A stretch of 64,000 nt of DNA. Origin: Citrobacter europaeus (GTDB lineage Bacteria; Pseudomonadota; Gammaproteobacteria; Enterobacterales; Enterobacteriaceae). The stretch spans positions 1,426,001-1,490,000 of the forward strand of contig CP083650.1 of NCBI GenBank assembly GCA_020099315.1. The letters are read 5' to 3'. Each line of letters begins with the position of its first letter. Positions within the stretch are counted from its first letter, which is position 1. Position numbers and translations under genes: made by a program. Shown one piece after another: positions 51,198 through 61,583 of this stretch. The notes under the pieces are model-generated. The model saw only the letters and a program-made list of their open reading frames with translations. It did not search any database and was not told the DNA's origin.

Positions 51198-51275
51198 GTA
51201 GGCCTGATAAGACGCGTTAGCGTCGCCATCAGGCGCTGTGCCGGATGGCGGCGTACACGCCTGATCCGGCCTACA
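51198..51275. repeat. REP pair (BIME) in the hutU leader
   Basis: GTAGGCCTGATAAGACGCG...CGCCATCAGGCGC is followed by GCCGGATGGCGGCGTA...CTGATCCGGCCTAC. It lies between the operator and the hutU start, which is unusual for a REP because most are at 3' ends. Confidence 0.82.
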
Positions 51276-51298
51276 TTCAGCCTGAGGAGTTTTCTGTC

Positions 51299-52984
<1,686 letters not shown>

Positions 52985-52985
52985 T

Positions 52986-54506
52986 ATGAACGCCATGACA
53001 CTCACGCCGGGCCATCTGAGTTTTACCCAGCTACGCGACATCTGGCAGCAGCCGGTTAAACTGAGCCTGGATGCCGGAGCGATTGATGCTATCAACGCCA
53101 GCGTCGCCTGCGTCAATAATATTGTCGCTGAAGGCCGTACGGCATATGGCATTAATACCGGCTTTGGCCTGCTGGCCCAAACCCGTATCGCCACGGAAGA
53201 TTTACAGAATTTACAGCGTTCGCTGGTGCTTTCCCATGCGGCAGGCGTTGGCGAGGCGCTGGACGACGCGATGGTTCGCCTGATTATGGTGCTGAAAATC
53301 AACAGCCTGGCGCGTGGTTTTTCCGGCATTCGCTTGAGCGTGATTGAGGCGCTGATTGCGCTGGTAAATGCTGAGGTGTATCCGCTGATCCCGGCGAAAG
53401 GATCTGTGGGCGCTTCAGGCGATTTGGCCCCGCTGGCGCATATGTCTCTGACGTTGCTGGGGGAAGGTAAAGCGCGCTGGCAGGGGGAATGGCTCCCGGC
53501 GACCGAGGCGCTGAAAAAGGCCGGGCTGGAGCCGATAACGCTGGAAGCGAAAGAAGGGCTGGCACTGCTCAACGGAACTCAGGCGTCCACCGCCTTTGCC
53601 CTGCGCGGGTTAATTGAAGCTCAGGAGCTGTTCGCGTCTGCGACGGTGTGCGGGGCGTTAACCACCGAAGCTGTGCTCGGTTCCCGCCGCCCGTTTGATG
53701 CCCGCATTCATACGGCGCGAGGACAGCGTGGACAGATTGATGCCGCAGCACTTTATCGCCATGTGTTGACCGACACCAGCTCGCTTTCCCAGTCGCATCA
53801 TAACTGTGAAAAAGTGCAGGATCCGTATTCTCTGCGCTGTCAGCCGCAGGTGATGGGGGCGTGTCTGACGCAAATGCGCCAGGTATTGGATGTCCTGCTG
53901 GTGGAAGCTAACGCGGTTTCCGACAACCCGCTGGTGTTTGCCGAAGAGGGCGATGTGATTTCAGGCGGCAACTTCCATGCCGAACCGGTGGCGATGGCGG
54001 CAGATAACCTGGCGCTGGCGATTGCGGAAATCGGCGCGTTATCAGAGCGGCGCATTGCGCTGATGATGGACAAACATATGTCGCAGTTGCCGCCGTTCCT
54101 GGTGAAAAACGGTGGGGTTAACTCCGGCTTTATGATTGCTCAGGTAACCGCCGCCGCGCTGGCGAGCGAGAACAAAGCGCTGGCGCATCCGCACAGCGTG
54201 GACAGCTTGCCGACCTCCGCCAACCAGGAAGATCACGTATCTATGGCGCCTGCGGCGGGTCGCAGATTGTGGGAGATGGCGGCGAATACGCGCGGCGTGA
54301 TTGCCGTGGAGTGGCTGGCGGCGTGCCAGGGGATCGACCTGCGCGAAGGGTTAACCTCAAGTCCGCTGCTGGAGCAGGCGCGTCAGGCATTACGTGAACA
54401 AGTTGCCCACTATACCCAGGACCGTTTTTTCGCCCCGGATATTGAGTGCGCGACCGAACTGTTAGCGCAAGGAAAGTTGTTGAAATTGTTGCCTGAATTT
54501 CTGTAG
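52986..54506 (+). CDS. hutH: Histidine ammonia-lyase
   Basis: The protein has 506 residues from the ATG at 52986, one base after the hutU stop. The tripeptide that forms the MIO electrophile is A143-S144-G145 (GSVGASGDLAPL). YGINTGFG near 54-61 and the QDPYSLRCQPQV block complete the active site. It removes ammonia from histidine to give urocanate, the first step and source of the inducer. It is the last gene of hutUH. Confidence 0.98.
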   Translation: MNAMTLTPGHLSFTQLRDIWQQPVKLSLDAGAIDAINASVACVNNIVAEGRTAYGINTGFGLLAQTRIATEDLQNLQRSLVLSHAAGVGEALDDAMVRLIMVLKINSLARGFSGIRLSVIEALIALVNAEVYPLIPAKGSVGASGDLAPLAHMSLTLLGEGKARWQGEWLPATEALKKAGLEPITLEAKEGLALLNGTQASTAFALRGLIEAQELFASATVCGALTTEAVLGSRRPFDARIHTARGQRGQIDAAALYRHVLTDTSSLSQSHHNCEKVQDPYSLRCQPQVMGACLTQMRQVLDVLLVEANAVSDNPLVFAEEGDVISGGNFHAEPVAMAADNLALAIAEIGALSERRIALMMDKHMSQLPPFLVKNGGVNSGFMIAQVTAAALASENKALAHPHSVDSLPTSANQEDHVSMAPAAGRRLWEMAANTRGVIAVEWLAACQGIDLREGLTSSPLLEQARQALREQVAHYTQDRFFAPDIECATELLAQGKLLKLLPEFL

Positions 54507-54512
54507 AAAATT

Positions 54513-54597
54513 GCCTGATGGCGACGCTGACGCATCTTATCAGGCCTACTGTCTGCTTTGTAGGCCGGATGAGGCGAAGCCGACATCCGGCACAACA
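54513..54597. repeat. REP pair (BIME) after hutH
   Basis: GCCTGATGGCGACGC...TTATCAGGCCTAC and GTAGGCCGGATGAGGCG...GACATCCGGCAC lie in opposite orientation between the convergent hutH and ybhB. Confidence 0.85.
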
Positions 54598-54601
54598 AAG
54601 C

Positions 54602-55078
54602 TTAGCTAAACATCGCCGTAATCGAGGCGCTGGCGAGCGAATGGAAGTGAACGTTAAATCCGACCATCGCGCCGCTGGCGTCTTCATCGACATCAATACG
54701 CTCCACATCCAGCGCGTGAACCGTGAAGATATAGCGATGGGTTTCCCCCTTCGGCGGGGCTGCTCCACCATAACCGGCTTTACCAAAATCCGTACGGGTC
54801 TGAATCACGCCATCCGGCACTGCAACCAGCCCGGAGCCGAATCCTTGCGTCAGTACGCGGGTGTCAGCCGGCAGATTTACCACCACCCAATGCCACCAGC
54901 CGGAGCCAGTTGGCGCATCAGGATCAAAGCAGGTCACGACAAAGCTTTTGGTTCCTGCGGGCACGTCATCCCACGCCAGATGTGGGGAAATATTATCCCC
55001 GTCATACCCCATGCCGTTAAAGACGTGGCGATGTCCAAGCTTATCGCCATCGCGCAGATCGTTACTGATTAGTTTCAT
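54602..55078 (-). CDS. ybhB: PEBP-family protein YbhB (kinase-inhibitor-like)
   Basis: The protein has 158 residues, as in E. coli. It is a phosphatidylethanolamine-binding/RKIP fold with DGDNISPHLAWDDVP (about 25-39), VTCFDPDAPTGSGWWHWVVVNLP (the DPDAP and HW ligand-site motifs) and GGAAPPKGETHRY. It has no signal peptide, so it is probably cytoplasmic. A natural ligand is not established. Confidence 0.95.
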   Translation of the reverse strand: MKLISNDLRDGDKLGHRHVFNGMGYDGDNISPHLAWDDVPAGTKSFVVTCFDPDAPTGSGWWHWVVVNLPADTRVLTQGFGSGLVAVPDGVIQTRTDFGKAGYGGAAPPKGETHRYIFTVHALDVERIDVDEDASGAMVGFNVHFHSLASASITAMFS

Positions 55079-55135
55079 GCTGACTCCTCTCGTTAGCCAA
55101 AAAGTGTAGCCAGAAACCGTGGAGCTTACCGCTGA

Positions 55136-56425
55136 TTAATCGCTAAAAAATGTTGCACTGCGCACAGCATCGTTCACGGCCAGGGTCAGGCGACGCAACT
55201 GATCGGGCTTGATAATGTACGGCGGCATCAGATAAATCAGTTTACCAAATGGTCGTACCCAGACGCCCTGTTCGACAAAGAACTTCTGTAACGCCGCCAT
55301 ATTCACCGGATGGGTGGTTTCGATGACGCCGATGGCGCCGAGTACGCGTACGTCCGCTACCCAACTGGAATCCGCCGCCGGGGCAAGTTCTGCCCGCAGC
55401 AGCGCTTCAATGGCCGCGACCTGCGAGCGCCACTCGCCGGTTTCGAGTAACGACAGGCTGGCGGAGGCGACGGCGCAGGCCAGCGGATTGCCCATAAAGG
55501 TTGGGCCGTGCATGAAGCAGCCCGCTTCGCCGTTGCTGATGGTTTCTGCGACCTGACGCGTGGTCAGGGTTGCTGAAAGAGTCATTGTCCCACCGGTTAA
55601 CGCTTTACCCAGGCACAAAATGTCCGGAGTGATGTCGGCGTGCTCGCAGGCAAACAGCTTACCTGTACGGCCAAATCCGGTGGCGATTTCATCGGCAATC
55701 AGCAGGATCCCTTCACGGTCGCACATTTTACGGATGCGCTTTAACCATTCGGGATGATACATCCGCATACCGCCAGCGCCCTGTACGATTGGCTCAAGGA
55801 TCACCGCCGCAATCTCGTGGCGATGCGCGGCCATCAGGCGGGCAAAAGGCACCATATCCAGTTCGTCCCACTCGCCGCCCATGCGGCTTTGCGGGGCGGG
55901 TGCAAACAGGTTTTCCGGCAGATATCCCTTCCACAGACTGTGCATCGAGTTGTCGGGATCGCAGACCGACATTGCGCCGAAGGTATCGCCATGGTAGCCG
56001 TTACGAAACGTCAGGAAACGCTGACGGGATTCGCCTTTAGCCTGCCAGTATTGCAGCGCCATTTTCATTGCGACTTCTACGGCGACCGACCCTGAATCCG
56101 CGAGAAAAACACACTCCAGCGCCTCTGGCGTCATCGCCACCAACTGACGGCACAGCGCAATGGCCGGGGCATGGGTAATGCCGCCAAACATCACATGCGA
56201 CATGGCATCAATCTGCGTTTTCATCGCGGCGTTCAGCTGTGGGTGATTGTAACCGTGGATAGCCGCCCACCAGGACGACATGCCGTCAATCAGCTTCTCA
56301 CCGCTGGCTAAAATCAATTCACAGCCTTCGGCACGCGCCACCGGATAAACCGGCAGCGGGGAGGTCATGGAGGTGTAAGGGTGCCAGATATGGCGTTGGT
56401 CAAACGCAAGATCGTCCGTTGTCAT
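55136..56425 (-). CDS. bioA: Adenosylmethionine–8-amino-7-oxononanoate transaminase
   Basis: The protein has 429 residues from the ATG at 56425 (MTTDDLAFDQRHIWHPY), as in E. coli; the frame open further upstream crosses the operator. It is a class III PLP transaminase. Key blocks are SSWWAAIHGYNH, FLADSGSVAVEVAMKMA, LIADEIATGFGRTG and the PLP lysine in CLGKALTGG. It uses SAM as amino donor to make 7,8-diaminononanoate in biotin synthesis. It is divergent from bioBFCD. Confidence 0.98.
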   Translation of the reverse strand: MTTDDLAFDQRHIWHPYTSMTSPLPVYPVARAEGCELILASGEKLIDGMSSWWAAIHGYNHPQLNAAMKTQIDAMSHVMFGGITHAPAIALCRQLVAMTPEALECVFLADSGSVAVEVAMKMALQYWQAKGESRQRFLTFRNGYHGDTFGAMSVCDPDNSMHSLWKGYLPENLFAPAPQSRMGGEWDELDMVPFARLMAAHRHEIAAVILEPIVQGAGGMRMYHPEWLKRIRKMCDREGILLIADEIATGFGRTGKLFACEHADITPDILCLGKALTGGTMTLSATLTTRQVAETISNGEAGCFMHGPTFMGNPLACAVASASLSLLETGEWRSQVAAIEALLRAELAPAADSSWVADVRVLGAIGVIETTHPVNMAALQKFFVEQGVWVRPFGKLIYLMPPYIIKPDQLRRLTLAVNDAVRSATFFSD

Positions 56426-56432
56426 AATCGAC

Positions 56433-56466
56433 TTGTAAACCAAATTAAAAAGATTTAGGTTTACGA
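56433..56466. promoter_or_regulatory. BirA operator between bioA and bioB
   Basis: TTGTAAACC and GGTTTACGA are inverted arms about 16 bp apart in the 76-bp divergent gap. This matches the E. coli bio operator with one arm changed at one base. BirA bound to biotinyl-AMP represses both directions here. Confidence 0.92.
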
Positions 56467-56501
56467 GTCTACACCAAACTAACAACGAAACGTATACCAA
56501 T

Positions 56502-57542
56502 ATGGCTCATTCTTCTCGCTGGACAATGTCGCAAGTCACCGAATTATTTCAAAAACCGCTGCTGGATCTGCTATTTGAAGCGCAGCAGGTTCATCGTCAG
56601 CACTTCGATCCGCAGCAGGTTCAGGTCAGTACGCTGCTGTCGATTAAGACCGGCGCCTGCCCGGAGGACTGCAAATACTGCCCGCAAAGTTCCCGCTATA
56701 AAACCGGTCTGGAAACGGAGCGTTTGATGGAGGTTGAACAGGTACTGGACTCGGCGCGTAAGGCGAAACAGGCCGGTTCAACGCGGTTTTGCATGGGCGC
56801 GGCGTGGAAGAACCCTCACGAACGCGATATGCCTTACCTGGAACAGATGGTTCAGGGCGTGAAAGAGTTGGGGCTGGAAGCCTGTATGACGCTGGGCACG
56901 CTGGACGAAACTCAGGCCCAGCGCCTGGCCAATGCGGGTCTGGACTACTACAACCACAACCTCGACACCTCGCCGGAATTCTACGGCAATATTATCACCA
57001 CTCGTTCGTACCAGGAGCGCCTGGATACGCTGGATAAAGTGCGTGAGGCGGGCATTAAAGTCTGTTCCGGCGGAATTGTGGGGCTGGGGGAAACGGTGAC
57101 CGATCGCGCGGGTTTACTGCTGCAATTAGCTAATCTGCCGACGCCGCCGGAAAGCGTGCCGATCAATATGCTGGTAAAAGTGAAGGGCACGCCGCTCGCC
57201 GATAATGACGACGTAGATGCCTTTGATTTCATTCGTACTATTGCCGTGGCGCGCATCATGATGCCGACCTCGTACGTGCGTCTTTCTGCCGGGCGCGAGC
57301 AAATGAACGAACAAACCCAGGCAATGTGCTTTATGGCCGGGGCCAACTCGATTTTCTACGGCTGCAAACTGCTTACTACACCCAATCCGAACGAAGACAA
57401 AGATTTACTGTTGTTTCGCAAGCTGGGCCTTAATCCGCAGCAAACGGCGGTACTGGCGGGCGATAACGAACAGCAGCAACGCCTGGAGCAGGCGCTGCGT
57501 ACTCCGGATACTGACGATTACTACAACGCGGCAACCGTATGA
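56502..57542 (+). CDS. bioB: Biotin synthase
   Basis: The protein has 346 residues. It is a radical SAM enzyme with the [4Fe-4S] cysteines C53, C57 and C60 (GACPEDCKYCPQSS). Further conserved blocks are GAAWKNPHERDMP, YNHNLDTSPEFY and VRLSAGREQMNE (the [2Fe-2S] arginine). It inserts sulfur into dethiobiotin. It leads bioBFCD and overlaps bioF by 4 bp. Confidence 0.98.
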   Translation: MAHSSRWTMSQVTELFQKPLLDLLFEAQQVHRQHFDPQQVQVSTLLSIKTGACPEDCKYCPQSSRYKTGLETERLMEVEQVLDSARKAKQAGSTRFCMGAAWKNPHERDMPYLEQMVQGVKELGLEACMTLGTLDETQAQRLANAGLDYYNHNLDTSPEFYGNIITTRSYQERLDTLDKVREAGIKVCSGGIVGLGETVTDRAGLLLQLANLPTPPESVPINMLVKVKGTPLADNDDVDAFDFIRTIAVARIMMPTSYVRLSAGREQMNEQTQAMCFMAGANSIFYGCKLLTTPNPNEDKDLLLFRKLGLNPQQTAVLAGDNEQQQRLEQALRTPDTDDYYNAATV

Positions 57543-58696
57543 CCTGGCAGCAAAAAATAGACGATGCGCTAACGGCGCGTCGTCGTGCTGATGCGTGGCG
57601 TCAGCGCTATGCGGTGACGCAGGGCGCCGGTCGCTGGCTGCAGGCTGATGGTCGCCAGTATCTGAATTTCTCCAGCAACGACTACCTTGGCTTGAGCCAC
57701 CATCCGCAGATTATCTGCGCGTGGCAGCAGGGTGCTGAGCGTTTTGGCGTCGGTAGCGGCGGCTCGGGCCATGTCAGCGGTTATTCCGTTGCTCATCAGG
57801 CACTGGAAGAAGAGCTGGCGCAGTGGCTCGGCTACTCCCGGGCGCTGCTGTTTATCTCCGGTTTTGCCGCTAATCAGGCGGTCATTGCCGCATTGATGGG
57901 AAAAGAGGATCGGATTGTTGCAGACCGGCTCAGCCATGCTTCGCTGCTGGAAGCTGCCAGCCTTAGCCCCGCCGTGTTACGTCGCTTTACCCATAACGAC
58001 TCGCAACATCTGGAGCGTCTGCTGACTACTCCCTGTCCGGGGCAGCAGCTCGTGGTGACTGAAGGCGTGTTCAGCATGGACGGCGACAGCGCGCCGCTGG
58101 CTGAAATTCACGCGGTGGCGAAACTGCATAACGCGTGGCTGCTGGTGGATGACGCACACGGAATCGGCGTGTGCGGCGAGGAAGGGCGCGGCTCCTGCCC
58201 TCGACAGCAGGTAAAACCTGAGCTGTTAGTGGTGACGTTTGGCAAAGGGTTTGGCGTTAGCGGCGCAGCAATCCTGTGTTCCGATAGCGTAGCCGATTAT
58301 CTGCTGCAGTTTGCCCGGCATCTGATCTACAGCACCAGTATGCCCCCGGCACAGGCTCAGGCCTTGCGCGCCGCGCTGGCGGTGATCCGCAGCCGCGAAG
58401 GCGATGAGCGCAGAGAAAAGCTGGCGATGCTGATCCAGCGTTTTCGTGCTGGGATTAATACGCCGGACTTAACGCTGGCGCATTCAGACAGCGCTATTCA
58501 GCCGCTGATCGTTGGCGATAACCATAAGGCCTTGCAACTGGCACAGACGTTACGGCAACAGGGATGCTGGGTGACGGCGATTCGTCCACCGACGGTGCCG
58601 GCGGGTACGGCCAGGCTGCGGCTTACGCTGACCCAGGCGCATGAAGCCCAGGATATCGACAGCTTACTGGAGGTGCTGCATGGCGCAGGTCAATAA
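57539..58696 (+). CDS. bioF: 8-amino-7-oxononanoate synthase
   Basis: The protein has 385 residues (384 in E. coli). It is a PLP alpha-oxoamine synthase. It shows NFSSNDYLGLS, GSGGSGHVSGYSVAHQALE, VDDAHGIGVCGEEGRG and the PLP lysine in TFGKGFGVSGAA. It condenses pimeloyl-ACP/CoA with alanine. The ATG overlaps the bioB stop (ATGA), and the end overlaps bioC by 17 bp. Confidence 0.98.
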   Translation: MTWQQKIDDALTARRRADAWRQRYAVTQGAGRWLQADGRQYLNFSSNDYLGLSHHPQIICAWQQGAERFGVGSGGSGHVSGYSVAHQALEEELAQWLGYSRALLFISGFAANQAVIAALMGKEDRIVADRLSHASLLEAASLSPAVLRRFTHNDSQHLERLLTTPCPGQQLVVTEGVFSMDGDSAPLAEIHAVAKLHNAWLLVDDAHGIGVCGEEGRGSCPRQQVKPELLVVTFGKGFGVSGAAILCSDSVADYLLQFARHLIYSTSMPPAQAQALRAALAVIRSREGDERREKLAMLIQRFRAGINTPDLTLAHSDSAIQPLIVGDNHKALQLAQTLRQQGCWVTAIRPPTVPAGTARLRLTLTQAHEAQDIDSLLEVLHGAGQ

Positions 58697-59435
58697 GCAG
58701 GCGATTGCCGCGGCGTTTGGTCGTGCGGCCACGCACTATGAGCAACACGCTGAGCTTCAGCGTCAGAGCGCCGATGCGTTACTGGCGCGACTCGATGGTC
58801 GGGTGTTCTCTCAGGTACTGGATGCGGGCTGTGGGCCAGGCCGTATGAGTCGTTACTGGCGGGAGCAGGGGAGTGAGGTCTGCGCGCTGGATCTGTCGGC
58901 GCAAATGCTGACGCAAGCGCAGCGTCATGATGTCGCCCACCGCTATCTGCTGGCGGATATCGAAGCCATTCCGCAGGCCGCCGGTACTTTCGACCTGGCC
59001 TGGAGCAATCTGGCCGTGCAGTGGTGCAGCGACTTTCGAGGCGCATTAAGCGAGCTTTACCGTGTGGTGCGCCCTTGCGGGGTGGTGGCGTTTAGTACTC
59101 TGGCGCAGGGTTCAATGCCGGAGCTTCGTCAGGCCTGGCAGGCGGTTGACGATCGGGAGCATGCCAACCGTTTTTTGCCCGTGGAACAACTGGAAAACGC
59201 GCTGCATGGCTGGGATGCGGAATACCAGTCTCATGCCGTCACGCTGTGGTTTGATGATGCGCTGAGCGCCATGCGCTCGCTAAAAGGCATCGGCGCGACG
59301 CATTTGCATGATGGACGCGAGCAGCGCGTGCTTACCCGTTCGCAGTTGCGTCAGCTACAGCTAGCCTGGCCCTGTCAGCAGGGGAAATATCCGCTGACTT
59401 ATCAACTATTTTTGGGAGTGATTCAACGTGACTAA
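58680..59435 (+). CDS. bioC: Malonyl-ACP O-methyltransferase BioC
   Basis: The protein has 251 residues from the ATG at 58680 (MAQVNKQAIAAAFGRAATHYEQH), as in E. coli. It is a class I SAM methyltransferase with VLDAGCGPGRMSRYW (SAM loop, about 45-59) and FDLAWSNLAVQWC. It methylates malonyl-ACP so that the fatty-acid machinery can build the pimeloyl chain. It overlaps bioF and bioD. Confidence 0.97.
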   Translation: MAQVNKQAIAAAFGRAATHYEQHAELQRQSADALLARLDGRVFSQVLDAGCGPGRMSRYWREQGSEVCALDLSAQMLTQAQRHDVAHRYLLADIEAIPQAAGTFDLAWSNLAVQWCSDFRGALSELYRVVRPCGVVAFSTLAQGSMPELRQAWQAVDDREHANRFLPVEQLENALHGWDAEYQSHAVTLWFDDALSAMRSLKGIGATHLHDGREQRVLTRSQLRQLQLAWPCQQGKYPLTYQLFLGVIQRD

Positions 59436-60126
59436 TACCTATTTTGTCACCGGGACGGATACTGAGGTGGGTAAAACTATCGCCAGTTGTGCGCTGCTTC
59501 AGGCGGCGGGACAGCTGGGGTTACGAACCGTTGGTTATAAACCCGTGGCGTCAGGCAGTGAAATGACGACTGAAGGTCTGCGTAATAGCGATGCCCTGGC
59601 ATTACAGCGCAACAGCGTTGTGCCGGTGGATTATGCGGCTATCAACCCCTATACCTTCGCAGAACCTACCTCACCGCATATCATCAGCGCTGACGAAGGC
59701 CGCCCGATTCAGGCCTCAGTGATGTCTGCAGGTTTACGCGCGCTGGAAGAGCAGGCTGAGTGGGTGCTGGTGGAGGGCGCTGGCGGGTGGTTTACGCCGC
59801 TTTCGCCAACGCTGAGTTTTGCTGACTGGGTAACAGCAGAGCAACTGCCGGTGATTCTGGTGGTTGGCGTTAAGCTCGGGTGCATCAACCACGCTATGCT
59901 GACCGCCCAGGCGGTGCAGCAGGCCGGACTGAAGCTTGCCGGATGGGTTGCCAATGATGTGACGCCACCCGGCAAGCGTCATGCTGAATATATGGCAACG
60001 CTCAGACGTGTACTTGCGGCTCCAATGCTGGGGGAAATTCCCTGGCTGGCAGAAGAGCCGGAGCAGGCATCGACAGGGCGTTATATCGATCTTAGCGTTT
60101 TATCTCTGGCGTCCCCCAGTCATTGA
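59428..60126 (+). CDS. bioD: Dethiobiotin synthase
   Basis: The protein has 232 residues, with a GTG start inside the bioC 3' end (8-bp overlap). The P-loop is FVTGTDTEVGKT (about 6-17), with GYKPVASG and VEGAGGWFTPLS following. It closes the ureido ring of dethiobiotin from diaminononanoate, CO2 and ATP. The last seven or so residues extend past the E. coli C-terminus and overlap the convergent ABC ATPase gene by 35 bp. Confidence 0.98.
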   Translation: MTNTYFVTGTDTEVGKTIASCALLQAAGQLGLRTVGYKPVASGSEMTTEGLRNSDALALQRNSVVPVDYAAINPYTFAEPTSPHIISADEGRPIQASVMSAGLRALEEQAEWVLVEGAGGWFTPLSPTLSFADWVTAEQLPVILVVGVKLGCINHAMLTAQAVQQAGLKLAGWVANDVTPPGKRHAEYMATLRRVLAAPMLGEIPWLAEEPEQASTGRYIDLSVLSLASPSH

Positions 60127-60814
60127 TTAACGGGTCGCCGAACGGTGTTATTTCCCCCTGAGCCACGTTGCGCCCCCGGTGTAACAAGCAGTAGCAGTCG
60201 GCGACCCGACGAATAAACGGCAGGCTCTGCTCCGCGAGCATAATGGCGATGCCAAGCTCCTGGCTTAGCCTCACAATCAGGTTTCCCAACTTGTGGATAT
60301 ACGCCTGGCCACTGCCTCGCGTGGGCTCATCGAGGATCAGCAGGCGCGGGCGAGTGACCAGCGCGCTGGCGAGCGCAAGCTGGTGCTGATTATCCTCTGA
60401 TAATGCCGCTCCTTTGGCCTGACGTAGTACAAACAGCTGTGGAAACAGGCGGTAAATGTCGCTACTGTTCATCGTTTCGCTTTCTTCAACAGCCTGGCGG
60501 GCAATATGCAGATTTTCCTCGACCGTCAGTTGCGAAAAAATCCGTCTTTCTTGTGAAACGGAGTTAATACCCAGCGCAATGCGATTTGCCGCCGGGATCG
60601 GACTCAGATCGCGTGGCGGCGCGCCTGCCTGATGCCAGAACATGGTGCCGCTTTCGATCGGTAGGTTGCCGATGATGCAATTGGCCAGCGTAGTCTTTCC
60701 CATCCCCGGAAGCCCCAGCACGCCGGTACATTTGCCGGGCAGCAGGTCGAGATCCACATCCCACAATGAGTGCTGATTGCCGTAATAGTGATTCACTGCG
60801 CGAAGACTCAACAT
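60092..60814 (-). CDS. Orphan ABC ATP-binding protein, LivF/UrtE-like, degenerate signature
   Basis: I chose the ATG at 60814 (MLSLRAVNHYYGNQ), which has GGAG seven bases upstream and gives 240 residues, the LivF/UrtE size; upstream ATGs at 60829 and 60826 would add about five. The Walker A GLPGMGKTT (34-42) and Walker B LLILDEPTRG (158-167) look intact. The ABC signature is L138-S-E-D-N instead of LSGGQ, so both glycines that contact ATP are lost. No permease or binding protein adjoins it. It may be a relic of a branched-chain amino-acid/urea-type importer or a regulatory ATPase. It is absent from E. coli K-12 at this site, as far as I recall. Confidence 0.8.
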   Translation of the reverse strand: MLSLRAVNHYYGNQHSLWDVDLDLLPGKCTGVLGLPGMGKTTLANCIIGNLPIESGTMFWHQAGAPPRDLSPIPAANRIALGINSVSQERRIFSQLTVEENLHIARQAVEESETMNSSDIYRLFPQLFVLRQAKGAALSEDNQHQLALASALVTRPRLLILDEPTRGSGQAYIHKLGNLIVRLSQELGIAIMLAEQSLPFIRRVADCYCLLHRGRNVAQGEITPFGDPLINDWGTPEIKR

Positions 60815-61165
60815 AGATTTCTCCATCATGATGTTATCCGGCACACGGACAGGTCGTCGGAAGAAAACTGCAATTCTCTTGCCAGAAGAGGGCTTCGGGA
60901 CAAAAACAGTGGGATAACATGCTAAGTGGGTCGAAATATCTGGTTTGTCAGAAGGAGAGCGCTGTTTTGTGCACATTACCAGTGCCTGGCGGTGCCGTGA
61001 TGGTGCAGGCAGGAAAATGATGAAAATGCGAGCAAGATCCCGGCCATTCCAGACCGCTTCGTTAGCTGATAAATATCAAAAAATAGCGATAATTTTTTTT
61101 TATGCCACCGGAAAAGGGAGTAAGGGCGTTTTTGCCAGGCTACAGTCCATACGGGCTGGAGGCAG

Positions 61166-61188
61166 TTATCCACTATTCCTGTGGATAA
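61166..61188. promoter_or_regulatory. Inverted pair of DnaA boxes upstream of uvrB
   Basis: TTATCCACT at 61166-61174 and, on the other strand, TTATCCACA at 61180-61188 face each other with 5 bp between them. The second is a perfect DnaA box. A DnaA-binding site upstream of uvrB has been reported in E. coli. Confidence 0.82.
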
Positions 61189-61490
61189 CCTTGTGTATTA
61201 GAGTTAGAAAACACAATGTAAGCGAGAGAAGACGCGGCCTGCGACTAAATTGGTGCGAAAGACGGCTCGGGATAATAGTCATTAAATTACAGGATGTTAG
61301 ATAAAATCAATGGCTGTCGCAGAAGTGTCATGCGTTGCCACAAAACTTTCATCGAGTGGCTTGACAAATGTTAAAAAAGTCATTGCTTTGGGGATAACGC
61401 ATTTTTACTGGTGTTTTATCTCGCCTGAGGCCAAATTTTAGTCGCCCGTCACGGCCGTTCTGATGGCGTATCAGAAATATTATGGCGCGT

Positions 61491-61510
61491 TACTGTTTTT
61501 TCATCCAGTA
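61491..61510. promoter_or_regulatory. LexA (SOS) box of uvrB
   Basis: TACTGTTTTTTCATCCAGTA has the CTG-N10-CAG core of LexA boxes and differs little from the E. coli uvrB box. It lies 73 bp before the start codon. Confidence 0.92.
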
Positions 61511-61583
61511 TATTTTACTGGCAAAATATACCACTGCGAGTAAAATTACACACCTGCCCGCCCATTGCTTCAGGTAGCTGCTC

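Larger units (their letters stand above)
60815..61583. promoter_or_regulatory. Long intergenic region upstream of uvrB
   Basis: These 769 bp carry no convincing gene; an open frame of 119 codons at 60945-61304 has no family features and weak codon structure. The right part holds the uvrB control region, with a LexA box and two DnaA boxes listed separately. The left part serves the divergent ABC ATPase gene. Confidence 0.55.

Noticed and set aside
60945..61304. 119-codon open frame between the ABC ATPase and uvrB
   Set aside because: Arg/Cys-rich product with no family and weak codon structure. It covers the DnaA boxes and uvrB control region.
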